A DNA stretch of 64,000 bases. It comes from Triops longicaudatus (lineage: Eukaryota > Arthropoda > Branchiopoda > Notostraca > Triopsidae). Under the pieces are notes generated by a model. The model saw only the letters and a program-made list of their open reading frames with translations. It did no database searches and was not told the DNA's origin. The stretch lies in contig JAGQDJ010000141.1 of NCBI GenBank assembly GCA_022885665.1, forward strand, positions 1 through 64,000, read 5' to 3'. Below are positions 1-13,500 of this stretch, in pieces (the first letter of the stretch is position 1; each line of letters starts with the position of its first letter). A program made the translations under genes and the position numbers.

Positions 1-1
1 T

Positions 2-26
2 AGAGAGAGAGAGAGAGAGAGAGAGA
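2..26. repeat. GA dinucleotide microsatellite
   Basis: An uninterrupted (AG)n run sits at the left edge of the window. It lies beyond the last visible exon of the receptor gene at 152-257, probably in the following intron. Confidence 0.95.
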
Positions 27-94
27 TAGGACAAACCTCAAATGTTCAGAAACATTGCATACGAAAACATCCCCCGAAATCTCCAAAACCCCTT

Positions 95-122
95 CCGAAC
101 CGAAATCCTGGGCACAGCCCTG
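95..122. mobile_element. remnant end of a small inverted-repeat element
   Basis: These 28 bases match the right end of the element at 16680-16824 (its bases 16797-16824) at about 24 of 28 positions, including the CCGAAATCCTGG block and the terminal CCCTG. The other end of this copy is not recognisable, so it is a truncated or decayed copy inside an intron of the receptor gene. Confidence 0.5.
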
Positions 123-151
123 TTTGTTTGGTTGTTTTACTGTTCACGTAC

Positions 152-3100
152 CTTGTCTCCAAATATTAGTGCGATGGTGACAGTTGTGCTCAATTGAGTC
201 CTAACGAACCCGAATAGGTATTTCATGTCTGGTCCCACGTTGGGGAGAATAATAAGACTGTAAGGCAAACAAAAGAAAGTATCATTAACTAAGCTCAGTT
301 CTTTCGCCCAGGGAAGTGAAAATTTCATTAAAAAGAACAGACACGAAACAAAATGGGGAAGAAAAGTACGGTAACTTACTGAATGGCAACCATAACGATG
401 TTAACAACAGCAATGTTATAAACGGCCCAAGAGATGTGCTGAGCTTCATTGAAAACAGATTCTGCGTTACGGACGGAATAGCAAACTTTGATGCCCCATA
501 ACAAAAACAATAGTTCGCCTGAAATTACGTCGTATCATAAGTCAACGCCTGTATAAATTCTTAGTATCACGCAATCGCACAACTAAGAGGTATGTTTTTA
601 ATTACAATGCTGTTCTGTGTTAAGAAAACTGGAAACAACATGGCACACAATTTTGAAATAAGGCTACTAATAAAAATAAATGGCCGAAGACCGATTACCT
701 ATGGCTAAAGAATGATCCCACCAACCATAACTGCACTGAGTGAAGCGCAGGTTGCTAGAATCCGTAATTTCTACCGCTGTCGGCGCTGCGCTCGCAGTCC
801 AAGCACCCAAGTAAACGACCATTACCAGAAGTATCGGAAAGAGCCATTGCAGTAATTGGCGGTCGGTCAGTTTTAGTTTGTGGGCTGATTTTACCCGGTA
901 CGTTAACGAAACTCTTGTAAGGGAAGGGCAAAGGAAGAGAAAAGCAATTGAGAATGAGAAAAAATATAGCGAGGTCGTGAAAAAGGGTAAGAAGAAAAAA
1001 GTCACCTCCATGTTTTCATGAGAAGAGCGCTGTAAGTGACACAAAATCCTAAATGTCGAGTCCATTTTGTTGCCACGCAACTGGGAGTGTCCAAGACACC
1101 AAAAATTGCAGCCATCTGAGAGAAAACAAGATGTCAGCAGAAGAACATTTTGAAATTAGAGAGGAAATCGTGACATTGAATGAAGTTCGTATTAATTCGT
1201 ACACACAAAGTGTCTTGAAAAGTAAAATAGAGTAAATTGTTCAAATAGATTACCTCGGAATACATGATGGCGCATCCTATGAGCGTGATGCACAGAAAGA
1301 TGGGACTCGTAACTTTGAAAACTTTGAGACGTCGATAGTGATACACCGCAGCAATGAGAATGAGACATAGGATGGCGCAGACCATGGATATCACTAACAA
1401 CGCTATCCTATAAGGCATCAGAGAATAATGAGTTGATTTGAAAACTAACAGTGGAACAAATGGGAAGCATGTAACGAAATAAAGAGTTATTAGCTTTAAG
1501 AAACGTAATTCGTAGTGGATGAAATTACACATGTTTCCTCTTTGTTGGATTGTGCTGTGAGCAGATAAAAAGCTGAAGACACCTTTAGACGACAATGGTA
1601 CCAGTAGCCCCAGGGGAGGCCGTGAATCGTGTACTTGAAGTTCACATTTGCCTGGGAATAGAAACTGTCTGCGCAGGGAGCTTGTTTCTTACGTAGAGGG
1701 AAAAAAATGTTCACGTCCGAATAGAGAGTCCTGAGGATGCTTGTGATAAATGATTCTTTCCAAGAGGATAGAAACCGTGCCGGTATAATGTGATGGACCG
1801 AAGTGCTGCTGTAGTCTGATAACTTAATGGCTCGGAGCTTTGTGCAGCACATTACGGTTAGAACCCTTACGAGAGACCTTTTCTGTCCTGTTACCATTAA
1901 TTTGTCCTGTTAGTGACTGAGCACCTCCATCGCTAGCCCATAAATGCCGAGGTCAGCATTGTGGATACACTGGGAAAGACGTACGAGAGACGCTCATGTG
2001 TTCCCTGCCACATAAAAGCAATAAAAAATTAATTCGTGATAGAAAAGTAACTCTACGCCTGTGACCCTTACCTGAACTTATTTCTAGTTCATGTTGATTA
2101 TTCAGTTTTAATCTAACACTACGCAATGTCCTTTACATGCCTACTTAGCGAACCTAGCACAGACGTTGATAGATTTCCTCAAAGCTTCCTGTCATTATAG
2201 CAACGAGTTGGTGATATTTCCTTGTAAGACGGCGCGACGGGTCTTTATTCTTTAAGAATGAGGACTACAGGGATACTTTATTGTTAGCCTTTTATTACTA
2301 GCTCTTATCATGGTTTTTCACTCGTGGAGAGTAACAATTTCAACTTGTATCCTCGCTCCCTTTTCGACGCAGAAATATTTCGCCTGACAACGTCTATCTC
2401 CATCTCCCCTTTCGAAATAAACAAAGCTAAATGGCTTCTTGAATGAAGAGACATTTGAAAAATTTTCTCTTTCAAGCTTTTAACTAAATTCAATGTAGAA
2501 GAAATAATTGAGTAATACTGATATACCACAACTTAAATGTCGCTTATCCGACGTGCTCCTATGTGTATGGGGTATTTAAAACTAAATGATTTGTCATACG
2601 GGTAAAAATGAATCTGCATACTTACGTTTTGATGCTAAATAAATTCCAAGACCCAACAAAAGTGTTACGAAACTCTGGTTTGACTAATTAATGGCGCTCT
2701 TGTACAATACTGCTAGTTGTCTTTATGGGAAAACTTTCGATAGTTTTCTTCTAACGCAATTTGCAGTAATTCATTACTACAGCGTGAGTTACAGAGAGGA
2801 TGTCCCTTAAACAAACTTCGCAATTGACCGGTGTTCCGGAAGGAATGCAGAAATAGTTTGCCGCTATGAAGAGCAATATACAAAAAGGCTCCATTTTTTA
2901 TTGTGAAGTTTATTGTTACGCGAGCGTTATATTTTTCTTGCAAAGCAAGCGTTTAGCGTTATTCTCACGAAAGGCAGTGTAATCGTTAAGTAGGAAGTCG
3001 TCCGCGGTAAAATGCGTGTTATCCATATTTTTATCAGTTGCTTTCTGTATCGAGTAGATAGTAACTGCCTGGGGCAATCGCTTGCTTACGGCCTGTAAAA

Positions 3101-6100
3101 TTTCTGTGCGAAGCAAGAGGGGGAGCTAGCGGCAACTCGATTAGGGCATGATTAAAGGGTCATTCAGTTTGGGAGGGGGCACCTTTTATTTATTGCCAAG
3201 TAAGCAACTTGAAAGCTCGACCAGCAAAACCTTCTCATCCTTTCTGTTCTTTGTTAAGGCAAAACTGTGTTCCCCTTTTTTGTTGGCGAGCTAAAAAAAA
3301 GACGAAGTTGAAAGAGTCAAATTTGATGCTTTGAGTAAAAAGACGCGTTCTTGGTCCCCAAATAGGCGGAGTTGCGAGTTTAGGCAGAGTGGGGGTTGCA
3401 TTTCCATGACAAAAGCTGATCGGATATGGGAGCAAAACCGTAGTGGAAAAGAGCGTTTTTCTAGCAGCCATCCTTCTTTTTTGTTCGTGTGGGGCTCCAT
3501 AAAGAACTGAAGAAACAAGGCGATAGAAGATGCCATTTGGCATGACAGCCAAAGATGGGGGGTAGGGGGGAGCGTTCAGCAGTCATCGATAAGCAACTTC
3601 TTTGCTATCTGCCACATTTTCAGAAGGAGGCGAGTTAAAGAAACGGTCTCGGAAGACCATTAAGCTATAAGTCATGTAAATGTTAAGTGCAGATCTTGAA
3701 AGGCAACCGGAAAAAGTCAAAGGGGCGTGTCGTAAGAACAGAGAGACATTTGCCATGGAGCAAAACCGTTTTGCGCTAAAGGAAAGATAAAGAAGACGTA
3801 CCGGAAAGGCCAGTTATAATCAGCTAAACAGGGTGAGTCGTCCATACATGTGTGGCAACCAGGTGCACATGGACGGCATTTGTAAAGCGTTTCGTAAGTG
3901 TTGTTAGTAAACCACATGTCAGCCCAAGCCACTGAAGTGAGACAAAATGAAGACAATGCTGCATTAATCTCTTACATTCTGACCGCAGTGAGTAACGTTT
4001 ACGTAGAGTGGATTAAAATATTACGAATACAGCTTTCAGTACAAAATCGCCTAGAGCGATTGTAAAAGGTACTGCATTTGAATTAATTCTTTATATTTCT
4101 CCGAAAGAAATTGAATTTTTAAATGCAGTCACATCTAGTAAAATTTTCCACAAATTAACTCTGTGTTCTGCATAGTTCAAATATTACAACTATTACAGTA
4201 TTGAAATTAAGAAGAATTACATTCGACAAAGGATCCGTTGAACGTGTTATTGCCGTTGCCGTTAAAAGCATAATATCCTGGTCGACATTCGCATGTGTAC
4301 CCGCCTTTGACCCAACCCAGGCCGCCAGTGAAGTTGCACTAATAGCGAATAATTAGTCAAAGTCAGTATAGGTGGAAAAACAAGACCGAAAAGCTTACTT
4401 GGCTTGTTAGATTGTGACATTTATGGGTGCTTTGAAAGTGCGAAATCTGAGAGGGTGACGTAGTCTCCGGTTTGCCTCGTGTGTTCCACGGTGGGTCACA
4501 TTGATTGATGTCCAATTGAGACACGTGAACGTCGAAGCTCAGCAATCCACTTAAGCTATAAAAATAAGAAGAATACCATGAAGAGCTCGAATCTGTGTTC
4601 CTTAGAAGCTTTCAGGTAAATTACTCCCAATTGACAAAAAGAGTTGTGTGTTTGAGAAGGAGCGTAGGTAATTGAGGGGTTGTTCAAGATGAACTATTGC
4701 CATCGAACCAAGTGTTGACACGGTGCTCGTCACGTAGTCTCTTACATTCAGGTACGATAAGCACATTATCTGGAGCGGTGGGGTATAGTATCATATTCTT
4801 ACAATTGACGTTCTTTTACGTGTGTGTTCTCCTAATCCGTAGGTCGTACTCGTAGGTTCTTTCTGCATGCATCCGGAATAGCCCAAAGAGTGTATGCCTA
4901 TGCGTTTTAGTATATGAACTGGTAAAAGCGTCTGAATAATCGATCCGACGTGCTGGGCTTGGAAACAATTTCTAACTATCTTCTTACAGAATCCCTTAAT
5001 AATTAAGTGGTTTTAATTTAGGCAGAGTGTAGGCTGAAAGCTTCCATGCATAGCCAAATGCAATTACAAGAGCTTAAGGAGTGTCGCCTCGAATGAGTTT
5101 CTGGAAGCTGTACGTGTTCTGAAAAAACTTAATACTACGTTGTGACATGGGAGAAATATGTCAAGAAGTAAAAGACTTCGACTCACACTAGTATACAATA
5201 AGAGAAAAGATATGTCACCTGTCAAGGGAGGAAGGCTTGGCCGCGATTGGAATGGTGTAAGAAATTTGCCATTTGTTGGTCTCGCACCAAAAGTACGGGT
5301 AGGTCCACCAGCCCGCATACGTCTTGTTGGAATGGTTGTTCATGAATTTGGAAGAATTCCAGGTCTTTGCACTGTAACTGTCGACGTACCACGGGAAGTC
5401 AGGCTGTTGCTGGGGCTGAGGGACAGTACTGTGGCTTCCGTAGTCGGGAATGTTCCCCAAGGGGATTTCGCCCCCAGGTTCTGAAGGCATTAGGTGAGAG
5501 TCCTGCAGCGTGCTGCTGGTAGATTTTTCATTCTGCGTGAAATTGCCCAAGATATTGCGAAAGGTTGGGTTCTGCAGCTCGAAAGCCGGGCGACTGCTTT
5601 CGGCAGCGTAAATTGCGACACGGTGGAAGCTGAATGGACTTTGGATCGTTTTGAAAACAAGCAAGCGAGCCACTTGTATCTTGTCGTCAGCTCTCAGGAG
5701 ATTTTCAATGGCAGCATTGGCAAGACCTACAAGTAGTATGAGGTCTGAACGTTGACGGCTGGGACAAATAAGGAGTTGTTTATTTATTATGCGTGACAAA
5801 CTTACTAGTATAGTTGTAGAGACCAATTTCTTGAAGAAACTTTGCCATCATGTCCGCTTTTTGACGGGAATCGTCGAACAAAAGGTTCGCGTGAATAGGC
5901 ACAGGTACGGACCGGTAATAAGGACCTTGCGTGATGCACAGAGACCCTCTACTCCCAGTCGTAATGTCGTTGATAAGGTCCAAGACTTCTGAGTGCTACA
6001 TATATATACCACAAACGCAAACGTGTAAAGAAACAAAATTCACACGCAACAAATTATTCTAGTATGAAAGGTAAATGTTGCATCCTTAATTGCACAGAAA

Positions 6101-7595
6101 AACGGAAGCTTCCTACGCAGTGAGTTCCTGTTTTGTTCTCTGTATAACAAGGGAAGGTCCCTGTAGAATAACGTGGAAGAGTTCTATACAAAACAGTAGT
6201 TAACAAATGTCTCTATAAAGTGAAGTGTCGTGCTACTAAGAAATTAACCTGACTCCTTACGTAACAGTTGTCTGCTGTGTTAATTAGTTAAGGCGTACTT
6301 GTAAAACGTATAGCATCGTTTGCTTACGAATAAAAGCGGCGTTAAGTTCTTACGACGAATATGTAGTTCATTTTAAGTGGTGCAAAACGAGTTAGATTTT
6401 CATAATTACTCTCATTAGAGAACGGTGTTATTAATGAAGATCTGGCAAGAATTCTAGTTGATTTCTGTAGCTTTCAATAAGGCTATTACATCGTAACCTA
6501 TAAATTCTTACCAGGTTTACTGTGTTGAAGTGTTGTGTTCCTTGTACAATTTTAACCTAAACCAGTGACTTTGTAAAAAGCCTGTAAGATATATGACTCA
6601 GCAGTAGGCTTCAGCCTACGCTAGTGAAGACCAATAACAAAAGCTATGTTGAAGTTTTTTCCAGTTTTCGCAGATTTTACTTTTCAAAATAGCGGAAGAG
6701 ATAACTTCGAGATTATCTCGTTTTTCTGTAAGCTCTCTCTCTCTCCAGGGAAATTGATTTCTGTTGCACGCTGCCAGTTTAAATAGCTACGTCAAATTTC
6801 ACTTCAGCGGAAAGTATATAAAGAATGATAAGAAAATCATAGCGGAGAAGAAATTGTTTCTCGATACACACGACAGAGCATGAAACGTAATGCTGTGTCG
6901 TCAGTTGACTGCATTCTATCCTCCGTCCTCCATTTCTCTGTTCTTTTTAGATATCTTTCCGTTTTTACGTCATCATTTCCGTACTATTTGCTCTTTCCGG
7001 TAAGCTATATTGTGGCTAAATTTTCGCATTTCTTAGGCAATCAGTATTCTATAAAGTTAATATGACAGGCATTAACGTGTTAATTTTGAGTTCGATTTTC
7101 CATTCGATCGATACAGTATTATTAATTCACCGTTTTCTCGTAAACTTACCAGTAGGAACACGAAATACATTTAAAATAACGACTAGTTAACTAAATCAAT
7201 ATTTTTTTGCTCTAATTATTATTGTCTGCGTTATTACGTTGATTGATAACATGATAATCTCGTTGGGTGCTACTCTGTAGTAATTCTTTTCAACGTGGTC
7301 GGATGTATTACATCCGCTCCCTATCAAGTCCGTGACATTCAATAGCAGTTTAACTTTTCCTTTCACCCTGTAGTCGTCGGTTTTGCCCCTGGGGCTCTTT
7401 TGTGTCATCGCCAGGGGGTGTAGCATTTGTATTGCAAGTCTTTTTTGCTCCCCTACAGAGAGTAATGCTTACCTTTTTAGAAGTAGGGGAAGCGGCCGCC
7501 TCAGGCAGTGGCGGAATAACATTCCAGAGCCATATTGAAATGAGTAGCCATGAATAGCCTAAGGCAAGCACCCTCTGCAGGATTGGGAAGATCAT
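152..7595 (-). CDS. GPR158/GPR179/Smog-like class C orphan G protein-coupled receptor (partial, C-terminus beyond left edge)
   Basis: The model has 11 exons: 7473-7595, 5806-5995, 5219-5744, 4399-4555, 4221-4338, 3802-3931, 1254-1407, 1006-1115, 699-913, 380-518 and 152-257. They encode 656 residues and stop at a splice donor, so the cytoplasmic tail lies outside the window. Exon 1 is a signal peptide (ATG at 7595, hydrophobic core LALGYSWLLISIWLW). A Cache-like ectodomain follows with the family signature GWWTYPYFWC and then LDINQC, an EGF-like segment (GGYTCECRPGYYAF) and the cysteine linker CRPCAPGCHTCMDDSPC just before TM1. The seven-helix part carries KVTSPIFLCITLIGCAIMYS, an ECL2 ending in FTQCSYGWWDH, and a last helix ending IALIFGDK. 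In this family the Cache domain senses small ligands (glycine for GPR158), and Drosophila Smog is a Fog receptor. Which arthropod orthologue this is cannot be decided here. The intron before TM1 is unusually long (1408-3801). The exon 3 acceptor (5744) was chosen because it keeps phase. Confidence 0.9.
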
Positions 7596-10500
7596 TGTTG
7601 TAGGATAATCTTGGAATCTGCATACAGAACAAAATTCATTAGCAAAATAATATTTACGGAAAGTTTCAAAGGTTTCGTATTTGAAACTTCTATTACCACG
7701 TGTCTATCGAATAGTGCTACGAAATTCGTGTTGAAAGACAGTAGCAGTAATAAATTAGCAGGATTTTTTATTTATTTTACGAATTTTTGTTTCATCATTT
7801 GGCACATATTTTCTCTTTTAAAGCGGAAGATTGTGATTTGTCATAGGAACGCGTTAGTTGCAATATTGACATGTTATGAGGCTCTTTTCACACGACAGAC
7901 TTCGTGTATGTGTTGAGTGATCTTTCAGGTAAAAGAAAGCTCTTTATACCGTCAAGACGGTGTGTCTAATATTGCCAGAACGTCATTGGCTCTGTGTGTA
8001 TGTGTATGGATGTTTGTATGTGAGTGTCTATGTGGCATTTAATGTCCTGACGTCGTGTAGTGCCTAGCGCGTGAGTTCGATAAATCGATACGATAGCCTA
8101 ACCCCCGCGAGGCGAACATTAACAATTTGCTGGAACCTAAAGCAAACCATGTATAAACGCACCCCTCAAACGCCATATCTAACAACCTTTTATGGCGACA
8201 TCAATTAGGCCCCTGCCCTGAGGCAACAACTTTTAAACGCCAGGATGGGGGTGTCCCTTTACACGCAGATATTTTATACTCTTAGGCTATCATCAATGCT
8301 GCCGTCTATGTGTGTACGCTGCAGTGGCTTTGAAAGCTTACGCAAAACAGTTTGCCCAAGACTTTAACCTTGGTTTGTGTTATCTACGGTGAATTTTTTC
8401 CATTGTTGCAGCCACTGTTGCCAGTCCTTCTGCTGCGGACATTTTTCGCTAGGAACAGCTATTGTACGATCGCATGAAAGCACAAGAGCCAAAAGTAACT
8501 TTTCTTTTATCTACTAGCCGCCGACACTCAGCGACATAAAAGTTAGAGTCTGGAGGGGTGACGGGTGCCTGGAGGGTCTTTTGGGTTGCTAGTAACCAAG
8601 GGTTAGTATAGTAGGGTAGGGACTGGACCAAGTGTAAGAAGAAATAGGGGAGAAGGGTGGGGCGATTCTTTCTCGCTCAGCTGACGCTAAAACTGCTACT
8701 TGCTTTCTTTGAAAAGCGTCCAACTTTTCCGAGACTCTCCATGGGGCTTCCAAATGTACTCAACCAATTTTACGTGATTTAAGGAAGAAATACGGTGCCA
8801 AAGAGACTCCCCATACTGAATTCTACACAAAACCCCATGAACTAACCCTTAGGCAAGGATGAAACCATAACTAGTGCACTTTACTAGAGCGAATTATGTT
8901 GTAAAGAAGAAGCCGTTTCTGCTACTGGGTTTATACGTCACTTAATGCATAACAGGAAGGATTTTGACGATCTTTAAAAAGTACTTTGGCTCGCGAAAAT
9001 AACAGAAAAGTGTAAGGATCATTAACTCTTAACCTCGAGACTTTTCGAGCGTTTTCTGGAAGGGGAAAGTTATGATTTTGGTTCTTGTTTCGGGTTCAAC
9101 TTGCACTTGTTTTTGTGCGATATCCTGCGCAGAACGGCTCGGTCTCTAATTAGCATTATTTATCGTTGAGTCGTAAGGAAGTAAACACAAGTAGTTTCTC
9201 TTGTTCGTTAAGGACGCAGAGGCAACGAAAAAGGAGGAGAATAAATTGGCCGATTGTGAAGCGTGAAATCGACATTAGTCTTGCATTCTTTGTCTCATTG
9301 GTGTCTGCCGTCGTAGTTTGCCCCGGTGCTTCTTCGTGCTACCATAATTTGGGCATTTTCTTTCTAGAAAAAAAAAAAGATTGCTCGTTGCTGCGTTAGG
9401 AACTGTCAAACTGAACCGTGGAGGAGAAATTGGGGAAGAAAGTAGGATGTTCTTGTTGAAGACTTTGGGTTCAGCAAGATTTCTGTCAGCTAGGAAGGGA
9501 AGCGACGTAAGAAAAAAAAAAGGGTGCGAACGACGTTGGCTTTTACCGCCTTCTTCGTGTTCACGTTGGGTGGGAGTGTGAAATAACTTCGACGCACCCT
9601 TGCTGGTACCCGAACTTGCAACTCCACCTACCCTTAATTGCACTGGCTGATCATCCCTTCAGTACTGCTGTACTAATATGTATAAGGAGAAATGCCCTTT
9701 CCATCAATGGAAACTGTAAGACCATTTTGTAGAAGTAGAAAATCTGCCGCTGTTTGCGATAGTGTATTCCACTGAATACTGACTGTTCTGACCGAGGCTA
9801 AATTGTGTTTTTAGGAACTATTATTTCCGCGAAAACCGACCAAGTTCTGTATAAACTGAGTTCGTTAATTGCAAGCGGTTACAGTTAATTAAAAATTTTC
9901 TGTAAGGAAAGAAGCCTACTGTGTTTGTTCGCTTTTGTCAGAGTAAGTGTCTTTCATGTTGTTGAAATAAAAAAAGAAACGTTTTTTTGACTGGTGCGAA
10001 TAATATTTTTTTACACTCCTGTTTGCAATGAAGATCTTCCCCAAACGTAGAAAACGAACTTTTTAACAAGTATAGTGTCATTTACCATAATTTTGTTTCC
10101 TGCATTTCAGGAAAGTGAAGGAGTTTCGAGTTCATTATTTGCAATTTATTCATTAGAGCACGTGAATATGCAATTTGTAGACGTGAACATGATTGTGCAA
10201 TTTGTAGACGATGTCAATATGGAAAGGTTTTAAGCGTAAAAAAAGGAGTTTTTGACATAAAATTTCTATTTTTTTGTTTGTCTTTGGACTAATAGAATGT
10301 ATTTGAAAGACTACACTACTAACCTCTGAGTAGTATGAAAACTTTTTTCATCGGAAACAATCGTAGTGTTATGTAGAAAATGGAAATTTTGATTATCGTT
10401 TTACGCCATCCCAATCTGTCGACTTTGTCCTTGTATTAGGCTTGTAACTCGCGAATCGTTTATGGTTACCCGTAGTTGTGACTCGTTTTTTTATGCCATA

Positions 10501-13500
10501 ATTTTTAGTTTATAAGAACAATACTGCTTTTGTGTAAAATTGTGACCTAGTCGCGAGTAAACGCCATAATCATTTGAAAGCCAAATCAAAAGTAATGCTG
10601 TAGTACCTAAAGTGTAGCACGCTAGAGAGCGAGAGAAAAATTGTCTCATGGCTTTAGTGCTCTCGGTTACACGACTAGGTTAGTAACTGGCTTTTAGTAA
10701 CGCATTTTTCTTCTAGTAACTTTTTTGTCATGGGACAATCTCTATGATAGACGTTTATATAGTTGAGAATTGAAATTATCGAAATTCCACTTTGTTCCGC
10801 ACGTCGTATTTTTGTGTAAGGTTCTTTTTCCCACCAGTGGTATTCCAATAGTCACACTTTTTTGGCCGTATGACAAATAGTTCAATCTTTCTAAGCTGCC
10901 AAAACCCTTTTCTCCATGAAGCTCCTCTTGGGATATAGATGCCGCAATAAAAAGCATAAAAAGTCGCAATGTTTTTAGGAAGGTATTGTTGAGTGTTTTC
11001 TTTCCTTTGGGAAAAAAACATCATAGCCTATTCATGCAATAAGTAAACTATTGGGTAGACTTTATGAGAAAAAGACTGCAACCGAATGAGCTACGTATGC
11101 ACATCAAGTGATACAATAGCCTTAAATGAAACAAATTAATTTGCTGCAGAAAATATTAGCATGCAACGTTGCTCACTCCCTTTGCTCGTGCACTAACGAA
11201 ATCTTTCTCACATTCTCGCTGTAATTTGTCGAACTCGTATAGGACGAAAAGGAGAGAAAATGCCACCCAAAAAAAATTTTCAGCCAGATTGTGTGCGGAA
11301 ACAGGAAGAGGGCAATAGTATTTGGGACTGTTTCCGTTGTTTACTGCCCGACGAAAAATGCGGTCAAACTTAGTTGTCTTTTCTCGAGGGATTGCGTTAT
11401 AGGTTTTCCTCTCTGCCAAAGATTTTTCTAGATCGTGCTACGCTAGTAATCACATAGAATGTGAAATAATTGGGGGACGTTTCCTTTGGCCTTGGCATCT
11501 CAAGATTTTGGTGGATGGGAATCGTAAGAAAATCGAATGTTCTATGCCGCTACTCCACCGGGATTTCGTCTTTCTGACGTCATTCTGTTCCACTCTGTAT
11601 CTGCGTTATCGAAAAACCGCAGAAAACATAAGCTTTCCATGGATATAAGTGGTCGTTAAGACGTAAAAGTACAATTTTCCCCCCTCGTCTTTTCAAGTTT
11701 TATGGGGTTAAAATATGGGGAGCAGTCGAGCCTTCCCTGTTAAGAAATTGAATTTTTATTTTTCGATTTTCCTTGTAAAAGCTGCCTTAATGCCTCATTT
11801 ACTTTGATGACTATATCAAAACGGCGTAGAAAAGATTCGAGCCTATTATACTACGCTTCTGTACATAGGAAGATCTAAGCTTGCGACTTCCGGTTTGTGT
11901 AACATTCTCCACCATGTCCTTTGTTTCGATAGAATGGTATACGACAAGAATGGTAATTAAGAAAGGAGTTTTGCACGCGTAATTTGCGTTCTAGCAGAAT
12001 CTTAAACCTCGCATTCTTTGTAGGGTGTTCCGGAACGTGTGTCACCGTAGAATAAACACTTTCGCCTTTTAATGCAGGAGCCTTCTTGCTAATTTTTGCT
12101 ATTTCTTTTTCATAAATATCCTACGAAAGGGGTCTTCAGATGTCAACTTCGGAATCGCTGATCCTCTCATTTTCTCTGAATGCGCCGTTTTCTGGAATTG
12201 GAAGGTCACACAAGTTATTGCCGATTTTTTTTCCCTTCCAGCTCAAAAAAGGACGACAATAAAATGACTTGAAGCGAATAGTCGGTCCTGGCTTTCAATT
12301 TTCTCAAGTTGCTCTTCAAAGGACCGAAAAACTCGTTATACGAGTTGGCTGCAATTTTCTCCTTTACAGACGTCTAATAAAGAAGACACAAGGAGGCGTG
12401 TCCATGCTTCATGATGAGCTAGAGCTTTTGTAGCTTGTTAAGTTCTTTGCGTTTCCATTGCAAGAGAGAAAGAGCAAACCATAAAGGACAGCTATTGGAC
12501 AAACGAGCACAAAAATTGACAATCACTTTGTAGGCTTTTAGGACAGTGATTTTTAGCGCTTTTTTCGTTAGTTGGGTTTCGTTTTGTGCTTTACGTACCT
12601 TCTGCAGGAAGGCTATATTACCTGAGATAGTGAGGTTACATCCACACACTGAACATCGGAGAAAGTTTATAAGTTATCGATTCTCCAAAATACCAATCAC
12701 AACTTCCCATTGTTAGCACGAGAAAGAACTATAGCAAGTCGTACATGAGGGTACTTTTTTTATATTAGTAAAACTGTGTCGCTTTTTTCGATTGTATTCA
12801 GAGCTGGTCACATTGTGCGACAAACAACACACACAAACTCTCACTAGGCTGGTGTTGGGACAACTACTACCCTATGATCATGATAGGGCTTTTCTGGCGG
12901 GGAGAAATTCCGGCGACAGGAATATCAAATCATTTCCATGCGCATTAGGCTTCCGCGCTTTGCGCCTGTCTTGCACAGTTTTTTAGCCTAGTTCACGCTT
13001 TCAGCCGTAAGAAATCTTGCCGCGTTGCCATAAAAAAGTTTTACTTTGAAGTGTTTAACGAAAGTGCCCATGAACGAGTTTTCGCGTACGTTTCCGGTCC
13101 GAAGTTTGGGAGCGACTTGGATTTATGAAGGGGATGAAAAGGTTTTCATTAAGAGCAAGTTCAAGGTACACGGTCTCCAGAACAACAAGCTTTCCTGCTA
13201 GGATTCATTTGCGATCCTGGTGTCATCGCCAGTTGTCGAGGAAATTTACATTCAGCCAAGAGCGGGTGACTTTTGTAAGGATCCAGGAATTCTGATTCAA
13301 CTTTTGTCGCAGTGATTAACAAACTGTATTAACAAAGGAATACAAAATTAATACGATCATTGAAAAATTCATGATATTCTTGTCTAGTTAATAAATTTTC
13401 ACACGTTTCTTTATCCAACGCCTTTTTTTCTAACGGTATATTTTTTAAGTCCCAAATAAAGTTTCTCGTCCAAGTTTGGGCAGAATTTCTCGTTTGCTGC

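Noticed and set aside
1496..1897. 133-codon minus-strand open frame within the receptor gene, containing PWGYWYH
   Set aside because: The flanking exons (3802-3931 and 1254-1407) join in phase at a conserved position (NWPFR/IALLV), leaving no room for it in the receptor, and I recognise no motif.
6604..6619. Short hairpin GTAGGCT / AGCCTAC in the first receptor intron
   Set aside because: A single 7-bp stem with a 2-base loop and no conserved context is likely chance.
9275..9643. 122-codon minus-strand frame in the 7.6-16.6 kb interval
   Set aside because: Its composition is driven by phenylalanine/leucine runs from T-rich DNA, with no motif, no splice partners and no signal peptide.
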